From the NCBI GenBank assembly GCA_016712625.1, contig JADJQQ010000003.1:141953-205952 (forward strand): a stretch of 64,000 nucleotides of DNA. Direction: 5' to 3'. Made by a program: the position numbers and the translations under genes. How positions within the stretch are numbered: the stretch's first letter is position 1; every line of letters starts with the position of its first letter. The stretch comes from Candidatus Competibacteraceae bacterium. Lineage in GTDB: Bacteria; Pseudomonadota; Gammaproteobacteria; Competibacterales; Competibacteraceae. Of the stretch, positions 26,909-35,514 are shown one piece after another. Under the pieces are notes generated by a model. It ran no database searches, was not told the DNA's origin, and was given only the letters and a program-made list of their open reading frames with translations.

Positions 26909-26957
26909 GGATGGCGTGTCCGCTTTTCGGGCGAAAAAGGGAGAGTCAAACTCTCCC
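26798..26957. repeat. Structured repeat S, unit 4, with second stem and terminator-like hairpin
   Basis: CCGGTATCTCCC ... GGGGGAATACCGG (26798-26835) is followed by GGGCTTTGCGAAT...ATCCGCTTAAAGCCC, enclosing CTCCCG/CGGGA (about 26842-26886), then a GTCGCGCT...GGCGTGTC stem. GGGAGAGT-CAA-ACTCTCCC (26939-26957) ends the unit and may terminate the gene at 26968. The first three stems recur at 28119-28250. Confidence 0.7.
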
Positions 26958-26967
26958 TGGGTGGTCA

Positions 26968-27228
26968 TTATTCTTGTAGGCGCTCTTCAAGAATGTCGGC
27001 AAAGGCCGCTACATAAACCGCTAAGGTGGAAAAGGGTAGGTCATCGCCTAGTTCGCGTGCCTCGGTATAAAGTTCTGAGGATTTTTCTTCAAGGGTTCTG
27101 GCGCTTAAACTTTCAAATGGCAAACCGTATTTACAAAGCAACTGCCCAAGGTGAGTGCTATAGTGAACTAAGTCGCCAATATCGCTTTGAACCTGCGGCA
27201 AGAAATAATCAAGTTTTTCGTTATTCAT
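26968..27228 (-). CDS. 86-residue acidic helical protein
   Basis: It starts MNNEKLDYFLPQVQSDIGDL and is acidic, helical and without signal or membrane segments. It follows the DUF2958 gene by 11 bases and should be co-transcribed with it. Not recognised. Its place among anti-restriction-type plasmid genes suggests an accessory plasmid function, nothing more specific. Confidence 0.6.
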   Translation of the reverse strand: MNNEKLDYFLPQVQSDIGDLVHYSTHLGQLLCKYGLPFESLSARTLEEKSSELYTEARELGDDLPFSTLAVYVAAFADILEERLQE

Positions 27229-27239
27229 TGTCCGGTCCT

Positions 27240-27593
27240 CTAATTCTTTTCTACAATCCTGCCAGCGTCGTGAGCCTCCTTGGAGTACTCCAAGAGGCTC
27301 TTCGTCGCTTTGAAACCCAGTTCGCGTTCTACAGGTAACCCAAGATTCCCGCGCAATCGCGCAATTTCTGAAATACTCACATAGCCCAGTTCGGGAAAGC
27401 CTAAGCCAAGGTCACAAAGACCAAAGGCAATATCGGGCTCTTCGGGGTCAAGCTCTGAAAGTAACCAAGTACAACCGGCATCCGGTGTAAATAGCTTCAC
27501 TACCGGCCAGTGATTACAGGCATGGTTTTCTTGGCTTTCTATTCCATTTTCCATCATTTTGAGTCGTTGTTCGTTGGTTAGTAATGGTTTCAT
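27240..27593 (-). CDS. DUF2958 family protein
   Basis: The protein has 117 residues. The line from VVKLFTPDAGCTWLLSELDP to PDIAFGLCDLGLGFPELGYV is the hallmark of DUF2958, a small cytoplasmic family frequent on conjugative plasmids near ArdC-like genes. The biochemical role is unknown. It is the first gene of a two-gene operon, starting at ATG 27593 after GGAGGCAAC. Intact. Confidence 0.85.
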   Translation of the reverse strand: MKPLLTNEQRLKMMENGIESQENHACNHWPVVKLFTPDAGCTWLLSELDPEEPDIAFGLCDLGLGFPELGYVSISEIARLRGNLGLPVERELGFKATKSLLEYSKEAHDAGRIVEKN

Positions 27594-27599
27594 GTTGCC

Positions 27600-28110
27600 T
27601 CCTTATTCTTTATTGGCGTTGAAGTTAATTGCGATTAACTTCTGCCTGTCTGGCGAAGACCGGGGAGGCAAACGCATAGGCCGTAAGCAAGGGAGGGGAA
27701 TCACCCAACTTGCAGTGAGCTTCGAGCGAAAGTTGGGGACACCCTTGCTGAAGCGCCTTGCGCGCGCTAGGGGCAGAGCCCCTTAGTCTGGATTCGGGGC
27801 GTTACGGGGTGTCCCCGTAGAAGGGGGTGTGCCGAAAACGGCTTGCCGGTTGAGGCCAGGGGGAAGGCTTTCCCCTCTTGATGATTAAGGCTGAATATCA
27901 AAGAATTAACAGCGGTAAATATAAAGCTAATATGCTTTATAAAGTGCTTTATTATAAGCTTTACGAATGTAAAGTACCTGATCTTGCTTGCGGCTAGGGT
28001 AGGGAACCAAGGTTGGGGAGTAGATTTGTTCTCGAACGTGCCGCGCCTAGCGCGGCTTAGCTTCCCGTGCCCTTCCTCCCGTTCGTGAAGTTGGAGGGCA
28101 CGGGGGATGG
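27600..28110. repeat. Non-coding stretch with palindromes and repeat D2
   Basis: No gene is supported here. Visible are a CCCAACTT...AAGTTGGG stem (about 27700), GGGGC/GCCCC (about 27770), repeat D2 (27796-27879), the AT palindrome ATAAAGC...GCTTTAT (27921-27940), GCCGCGC-CTA-GCGCGGC (28040-28056), whose loop recalls the hairpin array, and CCGTGCCCT/AGGGCACGG (about 28065-28104). Confidence 0.6.
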
Positions 28111-28118
28111 TTAAGGCG

Positions 28119-28250
28119 CGGTATCTCCCAAGCGCGAGAGCGCGGGGGAATACCGGGGGGGCCGGGCTTTGCGGATCTCCCGCGAAGCCGGGAATCCGCT
28201 TAAAGCCCGTCTTAACAACGAGTCGCGCTCGCGCGTCCGCATAGGAAGCG
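28119..28250. repeat. Structured repeat S, unit 5
   Basis: CGGTATCTCCC ... GGGGGAATACCG (28119-28155) with inner GCGC-GAGA-GCGC is followed by GGGCTTTGCGGAT...ATCCGCTTAAAGCCC. It is nearly the same as unit 4, but several stem bases differ on both sides. Confidence 0.7.
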
Positions 28251-28267
28251 AAACGCTACCCATAAAT

Positions 28268-28295
28268 CCCCTACCAGGGGGAACCCTGGTAGGGG
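28268..28295 (-). terminator. Terminator-like hairpin after ArdC
   Basis: CCCCTACCAGGG-GGAA-CCCTGGTAGGGG is a perfect 12-bp stem with a GNRA loop, 11 bases past the ArdC stop. Confidence 0.6.
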
Positions 28296-28305
28296 AGAAA
28301 CGGCC

Positions 28306-29210
28306 TTAAGCCGCTTGCTCAAGCGGCTGGGGTTGCAGCTTGAAAAGATAATCGGTGGCTTCGCTCGCCTTAGAAGCGGCGGTAAAGAGTGCGCGCTTAT
28401 CCTGCTTCAGGGCTTTAAGCCAGCCCTGAAGGTAGGCCGCATGGTCGGGCCGGGGCTCAAGAGAAACTCCCAAGTCAGCACAAAGGAAGGCCGCGCCAAG
28501 CTCCGCTACCAACTCTTCCATGGAGTAGGAAAAGTCGCCAAAGCGATTTTTGAGGTCGCGTTTAAGCCGGGTCGGGTGGCCGGTCCAGTGGGTAAGCTCG
28601 TGGAGTAGGGTGGAATAATAACCCTCAGTAGCGCTGCTGGTTGAGCTACCCGTAAAGAGTTCCCGTTTGGGCATGTAGATGGTGTCTTTAATGGGGTTAT
28701 AGCAGGCGCAATTGCCCTTCTCCGTGATGTCGGCATCAGTCGCGGTGATAAACGCCTCAACCCGCTCTAGCACTTGAGTCTTATCGACTAGGGAAGATAC
28801 AGGGGAAGCGGTATAGCCTTCTACTTGGTCAGCATTAAAAACCCAACTTGCGGTAGCCACAAAAGAACGCTTTGATTTTGTTTCCTCGGAATCTTCCACA
28901 GGACGTTCAACGTCTTTGAAAAACACCACGGTTGCGGCGTGTTCCCCTTAAGTACTTGCGCGCCGCATTCTTTCCACTGCTTGTAAGTACCCCATGTCCC
29001 GGTGGTATAGCCGTATTCCATCTGGGCTACCCAAAGGGCAACGGTATTGACTCCCCGGTAGTTCTTTCCCGTGAACACATTAACCGGGCGGGAATGACTA
29101 GAGCCACGGTGCCAAGGCATTTCAAATTTGGGAGCGCCGGCTTCGATGGCGGCGATTACGCGGTCGGTAATTTGCTGATAAACATTTGGGTTTGATTTGT
29201 AAGTTGTCAT
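28306..29210 (-). pseudogene. ardC: ArdC-like antirestriction protein (one frameshift)
   Basis: The start is ATG 29210 after AGGAGATATTT. The N-domain has NVYQQITDRVIAAIEAGAP and NYRGVNTVALWVAQMEYG. Near 28950 one G appears to be missing; across it the frame becomes GEHAATVVFFKDVERP. The C-domain keeps the zinc site LLHELTHWTGHPTRLKRD and the later glutamate in MEELVAELGAAFLC, so the peptidase domain is complete. It differs clearly from the ArdC copies at 7.2 and 56.7 kb. With the G-run error corrected this would be a full-length protein of about 300 residues that protects entering plasmid DNA. Confidence 0.75.
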
Positions 29211-29449
29211 AAATATCTCCTTTCTTATTATTATCGGTCCGCCCCATGCGGCCTTTTCATGGGCTTGAAAAAGGCTGGCGGAAAAGGGACTTCTGCACCG
29301 AAAGGCCGAAACTCGTGAAGGATGGTTTGCAAGCCGTTTTTTGGAGCGAAGCGCTCGCGCGGAATGTGTTTACACAGGGGAAAAAACTGAGAAGCAACAC
29401 CGTTGCAGACAGTCCCGACGCCTGCCAAAAAGCCGGTGAAGAAAGGTCG

Positions 29450-29700
29450 CTAGGCGTTGACCGTTGAAAGGAGATACCGACAACAACAAAAAGAACCCAA
29501 AAATAAGCAAAGTACTGTTTCGCCGCCTGAAGCTTGCGCTCCCAAATTTAAAATGCCTTGGTATCGAACTAAGCGCTTTCCCGCTTAATGACACGGGAAC
29601 TTTCCGGGGAGTCAATATCCGTGCCGTAGTCCAGTACGGCAACCGGGACAGGGGGCACTTACAAGCAGTGGAAAGAATGCGGCGACGGTCTTAAGGGAAG
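29450..29700 (+). pseudogene. Inverted, decayed ArdC N-terminal fragment
   Basis: On the strand opposite to the ArdC gene, APKFKMPWYRTKRFPA, FRGVN and TYKQWKECGDGL appear in different frames. They match the order of that gene (APKFEMPWHR, YRGVN, TYKQWKECGAQ). This is a partial inverted copy with several stops. The flanking DNA (29211-29450 and 29700-30226) shows no supportable gene. Confidence 0.55.
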
Positions 29701-30226
29701 CCGGAACCGTGGTGGTAAAGACTGGTGGAACCGGGAAACTGCGTTGTGGCTTCAGCTCGTTGCTGACCAAAGGCTAATTCGCTTTCTTTCTCCCCGATAA
29801 GACTAACGGGTTGGGGTTGGGCCGCGTCCAGCTCAAGGAGAAGGGCAAAAGCTATAACCCCAAGACACCTTGCCCAAATAGGACGCTTGGCAGCGTTCAG
29901 CGCCACGAGGGTTATTACCCGACGGCTTATCCTGGATTGGCTAACTGACCCGGCGGGCGAGCGCCGCTTTGGCTTTAGCCGTCTTGGAAGTGTGGGTAGC
30001 GCGGGCCAGCGGCTTGCGCTGACTTGGGGGTTTCTCTTGGGCCTTGGCTTTGCGGCAATCGGGGCTGGCTTAAAGCTCGGTAAGCGCTCGGAAGCTTCGG
30101 GCTAGCGAAGCTATCAACCCTTCAAGCTGCGGCTGCTTGAGCCAGCGGCTTAAGGCCACAATCTGTCCCATACAAGGGGACTTCCGGTAGGGGTGGAAAG
30201 CGACGTTTCGCGATAGGACGTTAAGA

Positions 30227-30288
30227 GGCGGTGGGGACCAAAGGCGGGGTGGGTGGCTGGGGTCCAAAGGTGGTGGGGAAACGATCCG
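30227..30288. repeat. Dispersed repeat D1, second copy
   Basis: Same sequence as 14791-14850, including GGGTGGCTGGGGTCCAAAGG. Confidence 0.7.
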
Positions 30289-30307
30289 CCGTCCTGGCGG
30301 GCCGCAA

Positions 30308-30341
30308 CTGGTTCACGCCCAAAACTTTGGGCGTGAACCAG
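30308..30341. repeat. Perfect 16-bp-arm palindrome
   Basis: CTGGTTCACGCCCAAA pairs with TTTGGGCGTGAACCAG around AC. It lies inside the region related to 14850, where it is absent, about 100 bases before the Fic gene. It looks like an inserted element or a protein-binding site. Confidence 0.65.
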
Positions 30342-30444
30342 ATCGCAATCCTTGGCTTTGCCACTTGAGATCGGATATATCGCTTGCCTAATTGGCTATA
30401 ATTGGATATTTATAAGCCACTATGGATAGGAAAATGGCTAAACT

Positions 30445-31539
30445 ATGAAAACGGGATCGCTCCGGATCGCGCCGGAAATGCTGCGGCTCATCGCCGAAAT
30501 TGACGAATTCAAGGGAGCCTGGCGGGCCATGACGGCGCTCGCGCCGGAACGGCTCGCGGTCTTAAAGCGCGTTGCCACCATTGAGAGTATCGGGTCCTCG
30601 ACCCGGATTGAGGGGGCGAAGCTCTCTGACCGGGAAGTGGAAGCGCTCCTTGGGCGGCTGGAACAACAGTTCTTCGTCAGCCGCGATGAAGAGGAAGTCG
30701 CGGGCTATGCCGAAGTGATGGACACGCTCTTTGAGAGCCATTCGGCGATTCCCCTAACGGAAAACCACGTCAAACAGCTTCATGCCCGGCTGCTCCGGCA
30801 CGCCCGCAAAGATGAGCGTCATCGGGGCGATTACAAGAAGCTCGCCAATCACGTTGAAGCCTTTGGGCCTCAAGGCGAAAGCCTGGGCATCATCTTTGCC
30901 ACGGCTTCACCTTTTGACACCCCGCTCAGGATGCAAGAACTTCTGGTCTCGACGCGCGAAGCGCTCGCGGATGCCAGTCTGCATCCGCTGGTGGTGATCG
31001 GGATGTTTGTCGTGGAATTCCTCGCGATTCATCCCTTTCAAGACGGTAACGGGCGGCTCTCGCGCGTGTTGACGACGCTTCTCTTGCTTCAGTCGGGCTA
31101 TGGTTATGTGCCGTTTAGCTCGCTCGAAAGCGTGATTGAGCACAACAAAGACGGTTATTACCTGGCCCTACGGCGAACTCAAGGAACGCTCGCCAGCGAT
31201 GCGCCCGATTGGGAACCTTGGTTGCTCTTCTTCCTACGCTCGCTCAAGCAGCAAAAGGATCGCCTTGCGGCCAAGATTACCCGCGATTCGCGTATGGAGG
31301 GCTTGCATCCTGACGCACTGGCGATCCTGGAGCAGGTGCGCGTTTCAGGGCGAATCGCCACGGGTGAAGCTGAAAAGCTGACCGGTGCGCCTCGGCCTAC
31401 GGTCAAGGTGAGGCTTGCTGAACTGGTTAAACGGGGGCTTCTGGTGCGGCATGGACAGGGTAGGGGGGCGTGGTATGGGCTGCCGCCCCAACAGGGAGAG
31501 CGGGAGGCGGATAGCGTTCAAAAACAAGCGCTAGGTTAA
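30445..31539 (+). CDS. Fic-family AMP-transferase with C-terminal HTH
   Basis: The protein has 364 residues. The Fic active motif is complete: HPFQDGNGRLSR (H196-R207). The N-terminal inhibitory helix SSTRIEGA (S52, E56) marks class II Fic proteins, in which the glutamate blocks ATP binding, so the enzyme is self-inhibited. The C-terminus (TGAPRPTVKVRLAELVKRGL) is a winged helix-turn-helix, as in DNA-associated Fic proteins. No antitoxin is needed and none is adjacent. It probably AMPylates a protein target; the target is unknown. Intact, with GC content higher than most neighbours. Confidence 0.88.
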   Translation: MKTGSLRIAPEMLRLIAEIDEFKGAWRAMTALAPERLAVLKRVATIESIGSSTRIEGAKLSDREVEALLGRLEQQFFVSRDEEEVAGYAEVMDTLFESHSAIPLTENHVKQLHARLLRHARKDERHRGDYKKLANHVEAFGPQGESLGIIFATASPFDTPLRMQELLVSTREALADASLHPLVVIGMFVVEFLAIHPFQDGNGRLSRVLTTLLLLQSGYGYVPFSSLESVIEHNKDGYYLALRRTQGTLASDAPDWEPWLLFFLRSLKQQKDRLAAKITRDSRMEGLHPDALAILEQVRVSGRIATGEAEKLTGAPRPTVKVRLAELVKRGLLVRHGQGRGAWYGLPPQQGEREADSVQKQALG

Positions 31540-31585
31540 ATGAGATCAATCTTCCCCAACGAGCTAAGTTATATGGATAAGCCAA

Positions 31586-32802
31586 GTGAAAGAGCGACAG
31601 ATCAACAGCGTGCCTCACTCGCAACCTAATGACCATAATCCGTGGGTGGTCTTTCTCGTCTTCCTTCGCCTTGGGCTGACTTCCTTTGGTGGGCCTATCG
31701 CTCATCTGGGCTACTTTCGGGATGAGTTCGTCGAGCGTCGCCGGTGGTTGACCGAACAAAGTTATGCGGATTTGGTAGCGCTCTGTCAATTCCTGCCGGG
31801 TCCGGCCAGTAGTCAAGTCGGCATAGCGCTTGGGCTTGCTCGGGCTGGGTATGCGGGAGCGTTCGCCGCGTGGGCGGGATTTACCCTGCCTTCGGCCTTG
31901 ATGCTTATTCTCGTCGCATTGGGCATTTCCAGTAGCGGTCATGCGCTCGCGCCTGGTGCCCTGCACGGGCTCAAGGTGGCGGCGGTTGCCGTCGTGGCCC
32001 AAGCAGTATGGGGAATGGCCCGGACTCTTTGTCCCGATGCGCCACGTGTCAGCCTCGTGGCGGTTTGCAAGCTGTCTAGTTCTATTCATGCCTTCTGGCT
32101 TGGGGCCAAATTGTGGTGATAACCGGCGCGGCTCTGGTTGGTTCACTGTTCTTCAAAGCCAGTCAACAGGGTTCCATGAGTCGCTATCCTTTATGGTAAA
32201 CCTCGCACAGGGTGCTTTTGCTCTCGCTGTTTTTCCTCCTTATCGGGCTACCGCTTTTTGCGCAATGGATTCCTAGTCAAACTATCAAGATGAGGCGATT
32301 CGTTTCCGGGCCGGTTCATTAGTTTTTGGAGGCGGCCATACATACTGCCGCTCCCTTCAAGCGGAAGTCGTGCCATCTGGCTGGGTGAGCAATGAAACTT
32401 TTTGGCTGGATATGGGGGGCACAAGCGTGCCGGGACCTATTCACCTTTGCCGCTTTCCTGGGCGCGTCGATGAATAGCGAGCCAAAGGGGTTACTGGGTG
32501 GAATGATTTGCTTGGTGTGGATCTTTGCGCCGTCTTTTCTGCTTGTCGTCGGAGTTTTGCCATTTTGGGAACAACTTCGGCGCAATGAGCGGATGCAGTC
32601 TGCCCTGATTGGAGTCAATGCGGCGGTCGTCGGCATACTCCTAGCTGCCCTGTATCATCCGGTCTGGACCACAGCAATCCATCAGCCGCAAGACTTCGGC
32701 TTGGCCTTGGTAGCTTTCGTGGCATTGATGTTCTGGAAGTTACCGCCGTGGTTGATCGTCATGGGTAGTGGCGGGGGGATGTTGCTTAGTATCGGGGTTT
32801 GA
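31586..32802 (+). pseudogene. chrA: Chromate transporter ChrA, several frameshifts
   Basis: The N-terminal half is clear: VFLVFLRLGLTSFGGPIAHL and LCQFLPGPASSQVGIALG are ChrA signatures of the proton-coupled chromate exporter family. The frame breaks near 32080, 32200, 32280 and 32390; pieces in other frames continue the fold, ending with FTFAAFLGASMNSEPKG, then AVVGILLAALYHPVW and KLPPWLIVMGSGGG. Nothing large is missing. Breaks cluster at short runs, so sequencing error is possible, but four in one gene also fit decay. Confidence 0.75.
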
Positions 32803-32818
32803 TGGAAGAGGGGCTTGG

Positions 32819-33879
32819 TTAAAGTTCACCCTTGAAAGCTTTATCGAGAATTGAGGGAAGCATGGCATCAAGCTCGGCGGTGGTTTGGAATTGGATGACT
32901 TTTAGACTACCTATTTTATTGCGTAGCTTTTCTATCTTGATTAAAATTGTTCTTTGCTCAGACAGTGAAAGAATAGGGATTTGAATATCGAGTAATTTTT
33001 CCGTTCTTAGTTTTCGTGTGTCATGTGTCGACTTTTCGACGAGTGCTACCATTTTCGGATTGAATACCCAAAAAAATGAGCATAGGAAAGCTGGTAATAG
33101 GCGTTTATCTGGGATAAGAGCCTTCATATCTTGTTGATAGCTGCTGTAACTTTAAGCACTGCGGATGGGAAGGTGTGAACGAGAATCATTCCACGAACAA
33201 CAATGAGTACCGCTTCTTGATCTATAATTTTTAACGAGGGTCTCTTTTGTAGCGCTTTCTGATATGTGGTCAATTGCGTCGTGAATTTCACGTATCTTCA
33301 TGTCTTTTGGGGTGATCCATGGTATAGAACCTTCCCAGTATGTTGGATTAGATTTTGATGGAGTGCCGCCACCACGAATGTCAACCAATTCGTGCAAGGG
33401 TCTGTGTTGGCACTTTATAACTACTTCATTAAAAACTGTAGTTGCACTGCGTCTCCATAGTCTTTCTAATTCATTTCCTGCCTGGTGGCGTAGCTTATGT
33501 GCCTCCTCAATCTTCCCCGCCAATCGCTCAATCTTCGCTACAATTCGTTGCTGCTCTGCGAGAGGGGGTAGGGGAATAGCTATCTGGAGAAATTTCTCTC
33601 TTTAAGGCGAACTCGATTGGTTGTACCCTCGCTAACTGTTTTGCATGATTCCAGCAAATTATTAGTCTTGCTTAACGACAGTATAAATTGATTGGTATGA
33701 ACTTGAAGCCTTCGGCTGCCAGCAATTTGAGAGCCAGTCACCATGCCGCGTAACGTAACTCCCTTGCCCCATAGCCTAACGGTCACTTCCTTGTATTCCT
33801 GTTGCGGATCAAGCTCGATCCAATTTTGGGATTTGTGCAGAACTTCTCCTAACTTCACCAGTGGCCATGCCTTACTCAT
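32819..33879 (-). pseudogene. hsdS: Type I restriction specificity subunit HsdS, shortened and frameshifted
   Basis: The start MSKAWPLVKLGEVLHKSQ overlaps hsdM by four bases. The first recognition domain reaches NQFILSLSKTNNLL and then jumps to ESCKTVSEGTTNRVRLK. The segment normally between these parts (roughly 60 residues of the target-recognition fold) is missing. The central helix PLPPLAEQQRIVAKIERLAG lies in another frame; the second domain begins VDIRGGGTPSKSNPTYWEGS and ends SLSEQRTILIKIEKL. At least three frame changes occur. As written it cannot specify a bipartite site, so the R-M system may be inactive or altered. Confidence 0.75.
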
Positions 33880-35482
33880 GCCTCCGCCCTCCCTAACTCG
33901 GCCTTGATCTCTTCCATCAATTCTAGAATCCGCCGCTCTTTTTTGATGATGTCCTCGGCCAGTTGTTCTGGGGGCAAGTGCTCAAGGGTCTCGACGCTGT
34001 TGGGGTTCTTGATGTCCAGATTCACTGAGAGGAGATTTCCTTCGGCGTTGTACTTGAGCACGTTGCTGGCTGGAATCTTCCAAGCGTGTTCATTCTCCGC
34101 ACGGGTATCGAGCGGCCACCAGGCGATGCACTCGGCAAAATCCTCAAAGCGCATGGGCTGGGTTTTGGTGTAGTTCTTCCGTCCTTCTGGAAGTGGCACT
34201 TCGTAGTACCAAATCGCCTCGGTTGGCCCGCTGCGGTCAAAGAACAAGAGATTGGTGGGAATGCCGGTGTAGGGCGCAAAGACTCCATTCGGCAACCTGA
34301 CGATGGTATGCAGGTTGAACTCCTTCACAAGCTGCTCCTTGATGCGGGCGCATACCCCGTCGCCAAAGAACGTGCCGTTCGGAACCACCACGGCGGCGCG
34401 TCCGCCCTGGGGCGATTTGCCGCCGGGGCGCTTGAGCTTGCGCATAATCAGTTGCAGAAAGAGCAGCGCGGTTTCTGAGGTCTGCATGTCCTCGGGGAAA
34501 TTGCCCTGGATGCCCTTCTCTTCCTCCCCGCCAAACGGGGGATTGGTGAGAATCACGTCTACCCGATCCTTGTCGCCTATTTCCCGCAAGGGAAAGCGCA
34601 AGCTGTTCCCGGAATCAATTCTCGGGTTTTCCAGGCCGTGTAAGAGCAAGTTCATCTGCGCCAGCAGATAGGGTAGGGACTTCGCTTCGCCGCCCTGGAT
34701 GCTCCGCTCTTGCAAGGTCTCGCGATCCTTGACAGTCTTGCACTGCGCTTCCAAGTGGGTGAACGCCTCCACCAGGAACCCGCCCGTGCCGCACGCGGGG
34801 TCTAAAACCACTTCGCCCAGTCGGGGATGAGTCACTTCCACCATGAAGCGAACGACGGCGCGGGGGGTGTAGAACTCCCCACTGTCGCCAGCGGAATCCC
34901 GCATCTCCTTGAGCATGGATTCGTAAAGATGCCCCAAGGTGTGCATCTCTTCGCTGGCGTTGAAATGGATGCCGCTCACCTTGTCGATCACATCGCGTAG
35001 CAGATAGCCGTTCAACATCCGGTTTTGCACGCCGCGAAACACGGTGGCGATCACGTCGCGGCGGTCGCCGCCGTTCACTCCCTGCAAGCTGCGCAAATAG
35101 GCAAACAGTCCGGCTCCGCGCTTCCCGTCCGGGCGGATCGCTTCATCGTTATTGATGAAGGCGATCAACTCCTCGCCCGTCATCTGACCCGCCCAATCCC
35201 GCCAGCGGTACGGCCGTGCAATTGCCGGTTGAAACGGTTTCCCCTTCATCACGGCCTCGGTTTCCCGCACCTGCTCCAGGTCGTCCAGGAACTTGAGAAA
35301 GAGAATCCAGGTGAGCATCGGCAAGCGATCCAAGTCGCCATTCAGGCCCTTGTCCTTGCGCATGATGTCCCGTGCGGACTTGATCAAGCTGCCAAGCTGC
35401 TGGGTGGTGGTCGCGGGCGGCGCGGGTGGTTTGCTGCGGTTTTTACTTCGGGCTTCGGGTCGGACTTCTTCGGTCTTGCCAT
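33876..35482 (-). CDS. hsdM: Type I DNA methyltransferase HsdM
   Basis: The N6-adenine methyltransferase motifs are intact: VLDPACGTGGFLVEAF binds S-adenosylmethionine and ILTNPPFGGEEEKG is the catalytic NPPF. The N-terminal helical domain starts LIKSARDIMRKDKGLNGD. The natural start is probably ATG 35482 (MARPKKSDPKPEVKTAAN); one base near 35430 shifts that frame, and with it corrected the protein reads PPATTTQQLGSLIKSAR. It works with HsdS for methylation and with HsdR for cleavage. The 3' end overlaps hsdS. Confidence 0.85.
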
Positions 35483-35514
35483 GAGTGGGGTTCAGTAGTG
35501 GCTATTGGTTATTC

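Noticed and set aside
31427..32146. 239-codon minus-strand frame opposite the Fic end and chrA
   Set aside because: It is a mirror of plus-strand genes with clear Fic and ChrA signatures.
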